Shown piece by piece: positions 23,192 to 34,440 of a stretch of 64,000 nt of DNA (positions within the stretch are counted from its first letter, which is position 1; every line of letters starts with the position of its first letter). Origin of the DNA: Paraphysomonas bandaiensis (taxonomy: Eukaryota; Chrysophyceae); NCBI GenBank assembly GCA_965644295.1, contig CBFFRP010000406.1:310001-374000 (forward strand). The letters run 5' to 3'. A program made the position numbers and the translations under genes. The notes below the pieces were generated by a model. It worked only from the letters and a program-made list of their open reading frames with translations. It made no database searches and was not told where the DNA came from.

Positions 23192-24349
23192 TTATACAGG
23201 CTCTGATGAGCTGTCCATATCTTCGTCACATTCATCGGGAATATCACACTCGGGAAGCTCAGGAAACACACGTACTGGTGAATGGGATTTCGTATTTGTA
23301 GATGTAGTCATACGGGAAGTATCTGAAGAATACGATGGTGAGAAGTTACCGGCATGCTGTCGCTGTACAAAAGGCAGACTATTGGTCATATCAATTGACT
23401 GTCGAAGAATAAAATCATCTCCCCGGGTGAGGTACTCAATGTGCAAGCGTGCTTTATCAAGACAACTGGATAACTTGCGCTGGCATATTCGCATATTCGT
23501 TGTTACGACAATAATAGCAATCCAGAAAATAAAGATGCTTACAGAGACAGCGCAGACGGACGCTACACCAGAGGATATCCCTTCTCCAGACCCCTGTATT
23601 GCAAATGAAAGTGATGCCGCCGCACTGCTAGTGTACATAGTGCTGCAGAGGAATATCATAGTGCACACGCATGAAGCGAGTCTCAAGTATTCTTTCTGTG
23701 GATAGAGTGGAAATACTCTGAATAGCATCCAGAAACACAAAATGAATGACACACTGGCCAGTACACTGGATGTAGCGAGAAGGGCGTAGTCCCAATGTAC
23801 AACTAAATAGTCGGTGAAAAACGATAACACAATAAATTTAATCAAACAGATCCCACCACCAGTAAATATTCCTGCAGCAACAATACGTATTGTATCCCGA
23901 AATACTGCCATACGCCATATTACCCAGCGATTCTGAATCTTTTCCATTGCAAGTTTGGAGCAGATGGCTATGACATCTGCATACACTTCCCGCTTATCTT
24001 TTACATAAATTTTATCGGAAGACGCCAAACCCAACCCCGCACCAGCAACACAAATATAACACACCGGCATGAGTAATAACACACTCCAGTCTAGCCGTAT
24101 ATCCGTCACTCCCAGCCCTCCACTGAGCAATGAGATAGAGTGCATAGTCATGATATCACAAGTCCATATCATCCCTACTCCAACACACAGTGTCATTAGG
24201 ATCATATAGACCACACTGTTGCAGCCTGTCTGCTCCAATCTTCTGCATTCTCTGTGTTGGTTAGATAAGCAGATAACAGTATAGGAGCCTATAAGAACAA
24301 CACCCATAGGCGCTAACAGGCACTCCACTAACCATATATTGATTATCAT
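23192..24349 (-). CDS. Seven-TM-like membrane protein, possibly MHYT-domain
   Basis: Intronless, 385 residues, with six or seven hydrophobic segments in the first 280 residues and a Ser/Thr-rich cytosolic tail. The second segment has GMIWTCDIMTMHSISLL followed by DWSVLLLMPVCYICVAG. This resembles the G-[IL]-W-[ST]-MH-[FY]-x-GM block and following segment of MHYT sensor domains. A later segment has TMYTSSAA where an MHYT unit would read aMHYtgMaA, and a middle unit is degenerate. MHYT proteins are proposed copper-binding sensors for small diffusible molecules, but most of the metal-ligand positions are not conserved here, so function is uncertain. It is divergent from the ankyrin gene. Confidence 0.5.
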   Translation of the reverse strand: MIINIWLVECLLAPMGVVLIGSYTVICLSNQHRECRRLEQTGCNSVVYMILMTLCVGVGMIWTCDIMTMHSISLLSGGLGVTDIRLDWSVLLLMPVCYICVAGAGLGLASSDKIYVKDKREVYADVIAICSKLAMEKIQNRWVIWRMAVFRDTIRIVAAGIFTGGGICLIKFIVLSFFTDYLVVHWDYALLATSSVLASVSFILCFWMLFRVFPLYPQKEYLRLASCVCTMIFLCSTMYTSSAAASLSFAIQGSGEGISSGVASVCAVSVSIFIFWIAIIVVTTNMRICQRKLSSCLDKARLHIEYLTRGDDFILRQSIDMTNSLPFVQRQHAGNFSPSYSSDTSRMTTSTNTKSHSPVRVFPELPECDIPDECDEDMDSSSEPV

Positions 24350-25054
24350 GGTATGATACTTTAATATGCTATTGCTCTATACTGACACACTCTGATATCA
24401 ACACCTAGAAGATATGCATGCATGTATACTGGTGTAGTAGTATACGGTGTAGTGTCTGGCTGTATACCGACACTGCGGTGCCCTGGCAACACTCCTACTG
24501 CTAGTTCCCTACCTCTACACCCCACACCCACACCCACACCCTACACTGACTGCTAGAGATACATACGACGAGATCAGATACGAGGGTTCACAAGTTGGGA
24601 TGAGTGGCTCTAATAGGACTGCTTGCATGGATATGTCACTCTCTAGATGCAGCAGCACCGATTAGGTAGCTCATACATAGATCCAGGTGTATACATGGGC
24701 TGCAGGTGTGTGTATATGATCGTATGAGTGTAGCTGTCTCATAGATACACGCCCATAGATGGAGGATATGGACTACACCTTCCGTATTCTCTTGTATTTT
24801 TTGTATTCCTGCATTCCTGACTTCGTGTGATGGTATACAGTACTGTACGATCGTAATACGTGCTGCAGTCAGCAGTTGTGCATGCGGCAGGATTCGCTGC
24901 AGGGTCGACTGCAGGCAGCATAGTGACTAAAGAACAGGCAGAGCTAGAAGTCTCCATGCATCTCACATGGTCTGAATGAGATGTAGCACTCACGCCATGT
25001 AATTCAAGTCACGATAGTGTTATTCAGCGTATAGATATCCTCTTATAGTGAAAT
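24350..25054. promoter_or_regulatory. Shared 5-prime region of a divergent gene pair
   Basis: Separates the starts of the MHYT-like gene and the ankyrin gene. Around 24423-24470 are GTATACTGG, GTATACGG and TGTATACCG copies of the recurrent GTATAC motif, and 24834-24850 has GGTATACAGTACTGTACG. A CCACACCCACACCC simple repeat lies near 24520-24540. Promoter role is inferred from position. Confidence 0.4.
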
Positions 25055-26000
25055 ATGAGCGAAATATATTTCTCTCAGACGAGAAAGAAGAGAGATGGAC
25101 AGGAACTGTTCAATGTTTCCGGCGAGAAGTTTGCACTTCTAAATGAAGTGATCGATAAAAACGCCAGAAAGATTAAAGAGCGCGATGAGAAGAAGAAGCC
25201 GGTTAATTATGCAGTCAGAAGAGTCAATGAGCTCCTTGAGCAAAAGAAGAGTGAGAATGTTCGCCGACGGTTGTACGACTCGCCCATGTCACTGGCCACT
25301 AAGATGGCAATATATGGTGACGAATATCATCTTAGGAAAGAGTTGGACAGAGGATACCCATTTAATTTTCGTGATGCAACGGTATATGCGTTTATACGTC
25401 ATTTGTTTTTCTAATGTTTCCTAGACTGGCCGTACCCTACTTCACGAAGCAGCAGTGAATGGACATCTTCATCTAGTACGTATGCTATGTCGAGAATACA
25501 AGGCCAAAACTAATGTATACACTATTATGGTGAGTAATTAAGTTGTCATACCAGACTGCGGTATAAATATATTCCCATAGGGCCTCGTGACGCCATTGCA
25601 CTTGTCAGTTGCGAAGAACTACAGAATGATATCGGTTATTCTCTGCCAAAATGGTGCTCATACTAATTGCAAAAACATTCAAGGCTGCACTCCACTTCAT
25701 TATGTTAAGTCAAAGACCATTTTGAAAGTAGAGTTATATATTTGTGATGCATACATTGTAATGCTTTTCGCATAGGTGCTACTTCGGTACGGTGCCGATC
25801 CATTGATTCGGAATAAAGACGGTCTCACCCCTCGTGAGCACTACTTAAAGTACACCGAAGTGATTGACCAAGATCCACAAATAGCGAAGAAGTTACTTCA
25901 AGTAGAAGAAGAACACGTAAGAGCGCAATTTTCTGAGGAAATACAGCGGCTGCAAGCCGCAAACGCCGACAAAAGAGGCTCTGATGTTGCAATTTATTAA
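25055..26000 (+). CDS. Ankyrin-repeat protein with N-terminal coiled coil
   Basis: Exons 25055-25381, 25425-25529, 25581-25727 and 25776-26000 (introns 43, 51 and 48 nt) give about 267 residues. The first 85 residues are charged and helical (NARKIKERDEKKKP, NELLEQKKSENVRRR). Ankyrin repeats follow: TGRTLLHEAAVNGHLHLVRMLC, VTPLHLSVAKNYRMISVILCQNGAHTN and QGCTPLHYVKSKTILKVLLRYGADP, with DGLTPREHYLKY starting a last capping unit. The C-terminus is a second charged helix. All exon joins fall inside repeats and preserve the TPLH pattern, which supports the splicing. It is a protein-binding scaffold; the partner is unknown. Part of the repeat set may be short, as only three full units are visible. 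Confidence 0.85.
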
Positions 26001-26653
26001 ATGTCAAAATTATGTCAATGTGAATGTATATAATTAGTGAGTCCTTAGCGGCGCTAGCGCATTAATAAATGTTATGAAATCTGTGCATGTCGGTAAAAAT
26101 TACATGTTTGTTTATTTTCACACTTTCTGCGAGTAGCCCTTCGTATCTTCGTATCAATGCTTGACATTAGAATGGGTAAAACGTAAGAAACTGAACGTTG
26201 AACACTCGCAGTTAATCAATTAGTAAAATTGTAATCAACATCTCTCATCACTCACTAAATTTATATTCTCACTTACCAATCGATTTTATCAGATAGTGGA
26301 TAGACGATAGACACGATCTTACACAGTCAATATGTTTCAGTTTGTCTAAACTATCTCGTATATTAGATTTCATATTATACTGTCTCTGACTACTGCGTTA
26401 AGCAACTAACGGTTATAATTCCAAAACCTTAAACTACAGCATTTTAATAGTTCAAAATCGCAATGGATACTCAACACTTCGATAGCATAGCTACATAGTA
26501 TCTGTTATTTACCCACTGTGCCCAGTACTCATATTTATCAAGTAAATAAACTAGGCATATAAAATATAAACTTTATTTATCGATGTACAACAATAAAAAG
26601 TATTAAATGCACACATCTTCACACATCTTCCAACAGAATTCCCAATATTCCCA
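26001..26653. other. Convergent intergenic region
   Basis: About 650 bp between converging 3-prime ends. AT-rich, no gene or repeat recognised. Confidence 0.5.
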
Positions 26654-27747
26654 TTAGAAAAACACAACAATGGCTGATACGTTGTCTGTCGTTCCTCGCT
26701 CTATGGCAGTTTCCACCTATTGAAACAATGCATTACAACTTTTCACAATAAGTGCTTTTAGGACAGCTGAACTCACTAGCATTTTAGCTGCCCCTTCGTA
26801 AGGCCCGTCCCCAAAACCTTCTAAAACTAGTTCCACAGCCTCCTGATCTGTCATTACGTCCCACACTCCATCACAGGCAAGTATTACAAAAGGGCATTTT
26901 CCTCGCTGTGACAGCTCGATAGTGCACGTGTGTGGCAAAGCGATCACAAAATCCTTCATGCCATGGTCACCGAAACTTCTTGTCACAGCAAGGATACCAA
27001 GTACTCTAACACAAAACACCAAACTATAACAATCTTCAAAAACAATTACTACACAGCAATACCTTCCGCGGGTGACAAAGCCTCCAGAGTCCTTTATTCT
27101 CTCTTGCTCTGCAGGATCGTCCGCAGTGTGATCATGAGACAAACGCTGTGCTACATAACCGCAGTCCGTTCCGGCTTGGATACTGTATGTCGGTCAGCTG
27201 AGAATTACGCATACAATTTCTACAAATACCCGTCTTCATCAATGGATGCACATAGTACCGCTCGACTGTCCCCAACATTCCCTACATACAGCGTCTTGCC
27301 GATGGGAGTATTGTGCAACAAGGCGCATACTGCAGTGGCCCCAGAAGTGGTTATATTACATTGCTTCGACATTGCATCCGTAATCAGAAAAGCCCTTTAA
27401 AATATGTTTAGGTCCATACTTCAATAGAGATAAAACAACTTACCGGGATATTCTCTCTGCTATGGTGGCATCATCGTCGTGCTGCAGCTCTACATATATA
27501 TTTTTTTCCAACTGCTCTTCTAAGAATTCAGCTATTTCACGACCTGCCACAGAAATTATTCACATCACACGACAAAAAGATCTACCATACCGCCATGTCC
27601 ATCATAGACACCGAAGTAACTGTAGCTGTCGTCGTCGCCTAGACGAGGAACAATACGATGAACGTCTTCCATTGTATTCCTCCTACCGGCGTTCATTTCT
27701 TCATGGCTACATGCCAGAGAATAGTTAGCTGTCACAAGAGAAGACAT
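26654..27747 (-). CDS. PP2C-family protein phosphatase
   Basis: A metal-dependent Ser/Thr phosphatase. Six exons on the minus strand: 27747-27591, 27543-27444, 27394-27230, 27182-27063, 27005-26777 and 26716-26654, with introns of 47-60 nt, giving about 277 residues. The PP2C motifs appear in order: [17 protein letters not shown] (metal Asp), [73 protein letters not shown], and TDNVSAIVV at the very end. The last motif appears only if the 60-nt intron 26776-26717 is removed; reading through it gives a different tail ending at 26717. The protein is essentially only the catalytic core, slightly short at the N-terminus, with no targeting domain seen. Confidence 0.93.
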
Positions 27748-28020
27748 GAGAACCCTTCGCTATGAGTATACTATGTGCTACAGAAGTAACTGCGAGAGTG
27801 AGCGTGACAGCAGGCAGAGTGTGACTGGGAGTGTAGCTTGAGTGTCGACATATACACACTACTGCTGCTGTATACCGGCATACGCTGGTACATACATAAC
27901 TAACGTATACCATCGTATACCATCGTATACACCGTATAGTGGTGAAGACCTAGAAGCGGGCCGGTTGGACTCAACGACTAGATCGCATCTCTAGATCTGA
28001 TGCTCTCACCAAACAACTCA
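27748..28020. promoter_or_regulatory. 5-prime region of the PP2C gene with GTATAC motifs
   Basis: Upstream of the minus-strand PP2C start. It contains CTGCTGTATACCGGCATACG near 27866 and three direct CGTATACCAT/CGTATACACC copies at 27904-27932. These match the palindromic motif seen before other genes. Confidence 0.4.
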
Positions 28021-29587
28021 ACTGATGGATGGTGGTGAAGGACTCCATTATGATCAACCCGATTTGCTTGTCAATGAATTCACAAACTTCTGAAGATAGC
28101 GCAGTTGCATTAGAGAGACACAGATAGTGTGAACTTAGCAGGCGATGACGAGGGTGTAGCAGCAGTTGAAGGGCGCGAAGGCGATCTGACTGTTACACTA
28201 ACCGAATCATTAACACTTGAGACGCTTCCATTTTATGCAGTGTAGTTATATCTATTTAAAGCAGTCAACCATGTTCAGCCGATATGATGATCTGCCATTG
28301 CATGGAGCATCGAGGGAAACTGCAAGTGGTGTTAAATTTTTTACAGTCTATATGAACGTAAAATCATACAGCAAATGATTACTGTATTCACTATTATTGA
28401 AGGTTGTCCTGTTCTTAGTATGGGTTGTGAGGTCTCTGGTTTGCATATATCTCGGATATATGCAGTGTAGACATTACTCGCTAAAAAGCACTGTCATATG
28501 CTCAGATAATATGTGTCGTGTTTCTCTGAGGGAAGTTCAAACTGTGGAAACAATGTACTCTTTGCATGGTCTAATTTGATTGACGCTGATTTAGTACGAA
28601 TAAATGATGGCAAAGTAGTAACTATTTCAGCAATCAAAAGAAAATTTGAATGCTTGTATTACGATGCATAGTATATCTCTCTCACTATTCATTAACCCGG
28701 CAATCTCATGTCCTGGTGATGCTGGAGACCTCAGATACAGTTCCCCGTCTCATGTGTGATATGATTCTCTATTCCACTGACCTCTCTTTCTATATATACA
28801 TATACAGACGAACTTCTCATCATATATGGGTGTGTCACTCTTACCTTTGCATTGAAAAACTTCATTCAAAGGTTCTTTGTCTGTATTCCTTAAGTATTTC
28901 TCGTTTTCAGGTTTTAGTGAGATCTGCCCGAAAGAATCGTCCATTCCAAGGGCTATATTCCTTCCGCACAGTAATGTCTTCAAACTCTCTATTCATTTTT
29001 CTTCATTGGACTCGTTAAACTATGGGATATGAGACCGCAAATGCTACCGTATCGAGTTCTGTCTACTTATTACATTCAGAGAAGTATTATAAGGGGTTAA
29101 TTCACCCGTTTTTTTCAGCGTAATAATCTGCCAACACTCTTTCTGATATACAGTCTCTTATTTACTTCCTTGGTTTAGTCTTCTCAGTTATATAGCCTGA
29201 CAGTTACTATTGAATACCTATCATGAAGTGCAATAAGTCGATCTTTCATCATAGACTCTCATGCTATTACTTATTACTGTGGTTTTTATTTATAAATTCG
29301 GTAGAAAAACGTTTGCAACTATTGTAGGCAAAATCAAGCTCCAATTTCCTATTTGATAATATAGTGCTTTCTTAACTTCTTTAATCATAAGTTATCTGTG
29401 ATAATAACTTGTGCTGCAGAACTAGACGAAATGCATCACTTAAGTCTCAATGGGCAGTGCACCTATCAGCAGATTCACTCAGTCTTTTTTTCTACTCTTG
29501 AGCTGATTGCTTAACACCACTGCACAATATATTGTAATGAACACCTGATTTAGAGTGTATAATGAACAGGCGTAATGACGAATGACG
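28021..29587. other. Intergenic region
   Basis: About 1.6 kb without a firmly supported gene; one weak two-exon candidate inside it is listed separately. No repeat copy or RNA gene recognised until repeat A begins at 29588. Confidence 0.4.
28627..28983 (-). CDS. Weak candidate small gene
   Basis: Two exons, 28983-28845 and 28721-28627, joined across a 123-nt GT-AG intron, would encode about 77 residues. The first exon is hydrophilic (DDSFGQISLKPENEKYLRNT) and looks more protein-like than surrounding ORFs. There is no family match, and the intron is longer than typical here. It may be a relic or spurious. Confidence 0.2.
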
Positions 29588-30093
29588 AGCACCCTCAACA
29601 AAGTCGGACTCGCACGTTTTTGTGGTGTTCTGGGAATAAGTACCGGAGAGATTTCACCGGGAAACTAACGTGAGCCACATATGTAGCCAGCAGATATTGT
29701 TCTGCCCACTAATAGCCAAATGCTTATGTGGTACAATGAACACTAATTAGTGTCTTTTGTGTAGATTGGGCCTTGACGAATAAACAGGCTTTTGGGAATG
29801 AATGGACCCACCTTATTGCTTAAGGGTATCCGGGGTATTGAACTGACTGCTGAAGTCAAGCATTCGGGATGTTCACCTCAAGGACTAAAAAATTCTGCAG
29901 TTATCAGATGTCAGGTATATCAACATTCTGCTTGCTTACTGTGTTTGTTTGAGTGATACAACGAAGGTGGTTGCACCTTGGTGTTGAGGTGGGGCAGAAG
30001 CAGCATTCGTAGTGTTAAATAGAATTAGGATATCAGAGTTAAGAACTGCCTCTGAAACACCTAGTGCTAATAATAAGATATTCACTACTAATG
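29588..30093 (-). repeat. Dispersed repeat A, copy 4 (near full length)
   Basis: Starts ACCCTCAACAAAGTCGGACT and proceeds to TAATAAGATATTCACTACT, matching copy 5 (43380-43870) throughout in the same orientation. It contains the CACCTTGGTG palindrome core and the conserved GATATCAGAGTTAAG block. Confidence 0.8.
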
Positions 30094-30384
30094 GTGAGTA
30101 GATGTTTAGAAAAAGCAAACTGAAGGAGATATATTTCTAAATTGGTAGAATAAGAGTGCGGAATATTAATATTTTAGAATTTGAATAGACATGGAGACTT
30201 AATTAGAATTACTCGACACTCATACACAATTTAAGACTGTGAAACTTATATCAAAATTAAAAAAATACTTGAACAAGAACTTAAGTCATAGCCGCTAACT
30301 AGGCGTTATAATAACGCTTTCATGAAAATCAACAATCTGCCGCGCAGGTACTGATAATAAACTCAGAAGCAGAGCGTACAAATA

Positions 30385-33177
30385 TCACTTTTGGGAAGGG
30401 GTTTGTTCTGGACCGAACGTGTTTCGTTTCATTAATTGCATATGTCTTGCAGCGCGTTTCGCCTCTAAGAGACGAGCGTAATTCTCATTTGTCTTAAACG
30501 CCATACGAACTAGCTGGCCGGATATTACCTGATCCAACTCATGCAGGACGGCATCCCGAGTAATCACAAAACCAGAAACATCATCAGAGGCAACCACCGT
30601 ATTTGCGTTCACTCCAGCCGGAACTATGCACATACTTCCTAGAAAATTGATTGGCCCCATTGATACTGTTTTCCTTGGGTCCCCTGAAGCATGAATAATG
30701 TCTACATATCCCTCTGTAAGGAGAAATCCTTGAGTTGCAGGCTGGTCTTTGCGACAGATCACGTCGCCTTTCGAGAAGTGTTGCACTATGCACACCTTTG
30801 ACCCTTCGACCTCATGCAAAAAATCTGCTTCCCAAGTAATATCCTTTAATTTCTTGTTGTGTTCCTCGAACATCTTTACAAGATCGATTTTGGCATATTT
30901 TTGACATGAGGCAAGGTCTTTCTTGGTGATCGCTGCCGTGCCCTCAACAAACTTCATTCTATGGTCGCTACCAAAGCCATCGGCGCGCACCATTCTATAA
31001 TTGTGAAAAGAAGTTGTTTCAGATTTGTTACTCAAGATCTTTCGGGCCAGGGCACGTGCCAGTATACTCTTGAAGAGCTGGTCGTACTTCTCGTTATCCT
31101 TCGTTGAATCTGACGGTTTCTCCTTGAGGCACTCAGAGTACCACTCAATAATGATAGTGAGTGAGAGATTGAATATAATAAGTGACATCAAAAAGAACCC
31201 GAGAAAATAAACAATAGCAATAGGATGTACGGCAGCCATGGCCTCCTCCATTACGTCCAACAAATTCACAGGTAAAAAGAGTTGTTGCACTGTAATCATT
31301 GCACGCACAGGTGTCGACCAGGCAGTCAACTGCGCTCCAAAGAAAATATGACCGAGCATTGAAAATATATAAGCGACTATCACGGCGAACATCATGTTCT
31401 GCATGAAAATCGGTGCAACTGCAATAATGGCTGTCATAAATGCAGCCAAATCCCCATGAATATGGAAGATTCGGCAGCAACGCATACAGCGAAACGATGT
31501 ACGAAGATCTTGAATGCGCCCTGGTGTCAGCAACTGAAAGACAGAAGGAATCGCGACCCCCAGAACGGGGAGTGAGAGCCTCAATAACATCATACCTACA
31601 GTTCCTGCCACAAATATCCACTCATATATACTTTCATTTTGAAGGACTAACTCCATAACTCGCCCATCGCAGGCCGCCGTACGCAATAAAAATTCTCCAA
31701 TATATACGAACGTGATAAGAGTACATGGTGTTACGATCCCGCCTGTGTAAGGCAATGCGTAATCGTGCACTGCCAAATTAAGCATTAAAATGTCTGCCCA
31801 ATTTAAGTACTGCAGAAGCATTTTTTTCTCAACTAGAGGAAGGACTGTGTTGGTAGTTTTCGTCATTGTCTGTGTGACCGGAACGAACACGACATCTTTA
31901 AAGTACTCCACATATCGGTACAACATCTGCTGAGATTCATGGATACTAACTCCTCCTGTTCGTTCAAACTTGAAAGAGAGTACATCGTGAAGAGAAAGAA
32001 ACTGTAGCAAAGATATTCCGCGTCGGTCGCCCGCGGATATCAATTCGTAATACAAAGCAATTTCCTCCATACTCATGCTAGGGTATAGGTTGAGCATAAG
32101 TGCGCGCCACACCTGGTCCGAAATGAATCCAGACTTATACTCATCCAAAGCAGTAAACGCCTTGACAAGCCCTTGCATCATTTTCAGCCTCTCTTTCTTC
32201 ACTTGTTTGGAAGTAAAGGCAGTAAAAATATCAAAGGTTGCACCAAGAATTACAGAGAGAATAAATCTCTGACCAATGTAGAGCACCGTGAAGAAAAAGA
32301 TGATATACAGAGGGTGGCGCTCCACATCAGATGGGATTAGTCGATCGTAGGTATCATTGGTAAGTAACAACCACAGCCAATTGTAGCTCAAAGACTCTAT
32401 TTGATTGTCCTCGACCACCCTTGGAAACCATACATTGCACCAGACTGCTATAATCATAAGAAAAGCGACAAGAGGAGAAAGAGTCTCAGATAGACTAGGA
32501 GTCATAAGCTTTACGACAGAGAAAAAACGTCGCACACTGCGAGCTCTAAGAAGCCCTATCACAGGACGCAGAGGATTGGTTAGGGAAGTCTTACGGAACA
32601 CAAGTAGGTCAAAAAAGTGGAGGAAAACCGTTGTACCATATAGTTGTTGCCAGTCATGTGCCATGTACTCCCAGAATCCTTGATATATCATTTTCAACAC
32701 TACATCAGCGAGTTGAATTAGAAAGACAACAACATGAATGACAGATACTGTGAACGGCGAAAGATATCCAGAACATTCTTGCCCTGTGGGCTCGAAAAAT
32801 ACCATCAGCGTGTGCAATATCGACGATAGAACAACAATATGTAAAAACCAGTCACTTGTTTGAATATAAAAAATAGTGAACATGAGTTTTGATTTTTTGC
32901 TATTAGTCGCCAAACCATTCGACAGACGCCCTTGAAACGCATCCAGCACACACAGAGAGGCATACTTCGCATTCTTATCAGTTTTCTCTCTCCACTCCAA
33001 AATTAATTTCGGTAAATTGTTTCTCAATACTGCCAATATATACGCCTTTCTCTCTGGAGATATTCGAGGCTGTTCAACCTCATCAAAAGAATCTGCGGGT
33101 GATTTGGACTGATTGATTAACTCCGTCACTCGACTCCTATGAGTCGGTCGATCAGGTGTTAATGGAGCTGAGTTCAT
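30385..33177 (-). CDS. Two-domain cation channel (TPC-like) with C-terminal cyclic-nucleotide-binding domain
   Basis: Intronless, 930 residues. Two six-TM ion-channel repeats, each ending in a pore: the first near residues 255-285 (WLWLLLTNDTYDRLIP, comparable to the TPC filter region) and the second near 625-660 (QLFLPVNLLDVMEEAM ... IVYFLGFFLM). Between them, residues about 335-400 (LVKAFTALDEYKSGFISDQVWRAL and following) look like an EF-hand-derived pair, as in plant-type two-pore channels, though the calcium loops are poorly conserved. Residues about 790-885 form a cNMP-binding fold: HFSKGDVICRKDQPATQGFLL, EGYVDIIHASGD, and GPINFLGSMCIVP. The usual phosphate-binding FGE-x-x-L-x-x-x-x-RxA cassette is not intact, so ligand binding is doubtful. 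It probably sits in an endolysosomal or plasma membrane. Confidence 0.8.
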   Translation of the reverse strand: MNSAPLTPDRPTHRSRVTELINQSKSPADSFDEVEQPRISPERKAYILAVLRNNLPKLILEWREKTDKNAKYASLCVLDAFQGRLSNGLATNSKKSKLMFTIFYIQTSDWFLHIVVLSSILHTLMVFFEPTGQECSGYLSPFTVSVIHVVVFLIQLADVVLKMIYQGFWEYMAHDWQQLYGTTVFLHFFDLLVFRKTSLTNPLRPVIGLLRARSVRRFFSVVKLMTPSLSETLSPLVAFLMIIAVWCNVWFPRVVEDNQIESLSYNWLWLLLTNDTYDRLIPSDVERHPLYIIFFFTVLYIGQRFILSVILGATFDIFTAFTSKQVKKERLKMMQGLVKAFTALDEYKSGFISDQVWRALMLNLYPSMSMEEIALYYELISAGDRRGISLLQFLSLHDVLSFKFERTGGVSIHESQQMLYRYVEYFKDVVFVPVTQTMTKTTNTVLPLVEKKMLLQYLNWADILMLNLAVHDYALPYTGGIVTPCTLITFVYIGEFLLRTAACDGRVMELVLQNESIYEWIFVAGTVGMMLLRLSLPVLGVAIPSVFQLLTPGRIQDLRTSFRCMRCCRIFHIHGDLAAFMTAIIAVAPIFMQNMMFAVIVAYIFSMLGHIFFGAQLTAWSTPVRAMITVQQLFLPVNLLDVMEEAMAAVHPIAIVYFLGFFLMSLIIFNLSLTIIIEWYSECLKEKPSDSTKDNEKYDQLFKSILARALARKILSNKSETTSFHNYRMVRADGFGSDHRMKFVEGTAAITKKDLASCQKYAKIDLVKMFEEHNKKLKDITWEADFLHEVEGSKVCIVQHFSKGDVICRKDQPATQGFLLTEGYVDIIHASGDPRKTVSMGPINFLGSMCIVPAGVNANTVVASDDVSGFVITRDAVLHELDQVISGQLVRMAFKTNENYARLLEAKRAARHMQLMKRNTFGPEQTPSQK

Positions 33178-33604
33178 AATCTAGTATACAATATACGACA
33201 CGCACCCCTTTACTACTAAATAAATTATGAAAGCGTTCGATTGATTGATTTTTAACCCTTTTAGCAGATTTTAATCAGTTTGGAAAAACTAAAAATTGTG
33301 CATTTTAAGGATTCGACAGCGAAATATTAAGAAAAATGAAATGTATCTATTAAAGTGCCTCTGATGTGGTTACCAACACTTTCAGTCCACCTGAAAGAAT
33401 CTTAATGTAATGTATCTCAGGGGCTGGTGCAGGTATGTATGTACAGAGTATGTTATGTATCGACAGCAATACGAATGCATACATATCATGCATGTGCTCC
33501 CTGCTCCCATTCCGTTCTCAGTTCTCAGGCAGGATCTACTGTCAAAATCTGTAGAAATTATACAATACTCCAGTTTTGTGAGAAATTCACACTTTTTTCG
33601 TGTC
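33178..33604. other. 5-prime region of the channel gene
   Basis: About 430 bp upstream of the minus-strand channel gene. TATGTATGTACAG-type short repeats occur near 33433-33450. No gene supported. Confidence 0.4.
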
Positions 33605-33985
33605 ATGATATTCAACAGTATTTTTCTACTATGCTGTCCATTTGGACACGCACGATTCACTCAAGATTTAAGTGAATGCAAGAGAGTCAAATTAAGTCCT
33701 GATAGCGATAAAGTGTGGTGCGGACCACAACAAATGAGTTTTTCTATGAAGATATTTTCAAGTGCTTTGATAAACATTAACACTACAGCACAGCTTTCAC
33801 TTCTCTGCGACTTAATTGCTGCTATGTTGTGGAGAGTATTTTTATCCAGGGAATACCTGTGTGGATTATGTGTCATAGTTTTACTATTATCATGTGCGGT
33901 AAGTAGTGGATAGATTAGATAACAATGAGAATTACTTGTCGCTCAGCATTGTGTATTGATGTTGCTCTCACTGCCCTGCTATTGA
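33605..33985 (+). CDS. Candidate small membrane/secreted protein
   Basis: Not recognised. An ORF from ATG 33605 has a hydrophobic N-terminus (MIFNSIFLLCCPFGHA, possible signal peptide) and a hydrophobic segment near the end (LCGLCVIVLLLSCA). A consensus donor GTAAGT at 33899 and acceptor at 33946 define a 48-nt intron of the size typical here, after which the frame closes at 33985, giving about 110 residues. With no homology this could be a chance ORF. Confidence 0.3.
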
Positions 33986-34440
33986 TATACGATATACTAT
34001 ATACTATATATTGTATGTTGTATGGATGCTTTGAAGCAGGAATGAATGTTATAATTATATGAAACGACTACACTTTAAAAATTAAAGAGGTGTGTGTAAG
34101 ATATATCATAAGTAATAAGGCATCTAATGAAATACTATTTGTGAAGGCACCTAGAATACAGAATACAGGACACCTGTAAGCCTTAACTCTTTTAGTGCAA
34201 TGTAAAAGCCTGTACACAAAATAAACATTGAACTAAGTAGTGCTTCGTATACCAGTTAGCTTCTACAGAAAGTTATGCATTTACTTTCACCAAAATAACT
34301 TGGTAGATAATGAGGCTCGAAAAATAATAGATTGGATTATTCACATCGTGATGCATATATTAATTACATTAAGAGAGTTTATATCATATAACACAGCGAA
34401 AAATACACAGGATACTGCTAACAATGAAAAGATCTTATAA
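33986..34440. other. Intergenic region
   Basis: Short AT-rich stretch with a GATATACTATATACTATATA simple repeat near 33990-34010. Nothing else supported. Confidence 0.5.
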
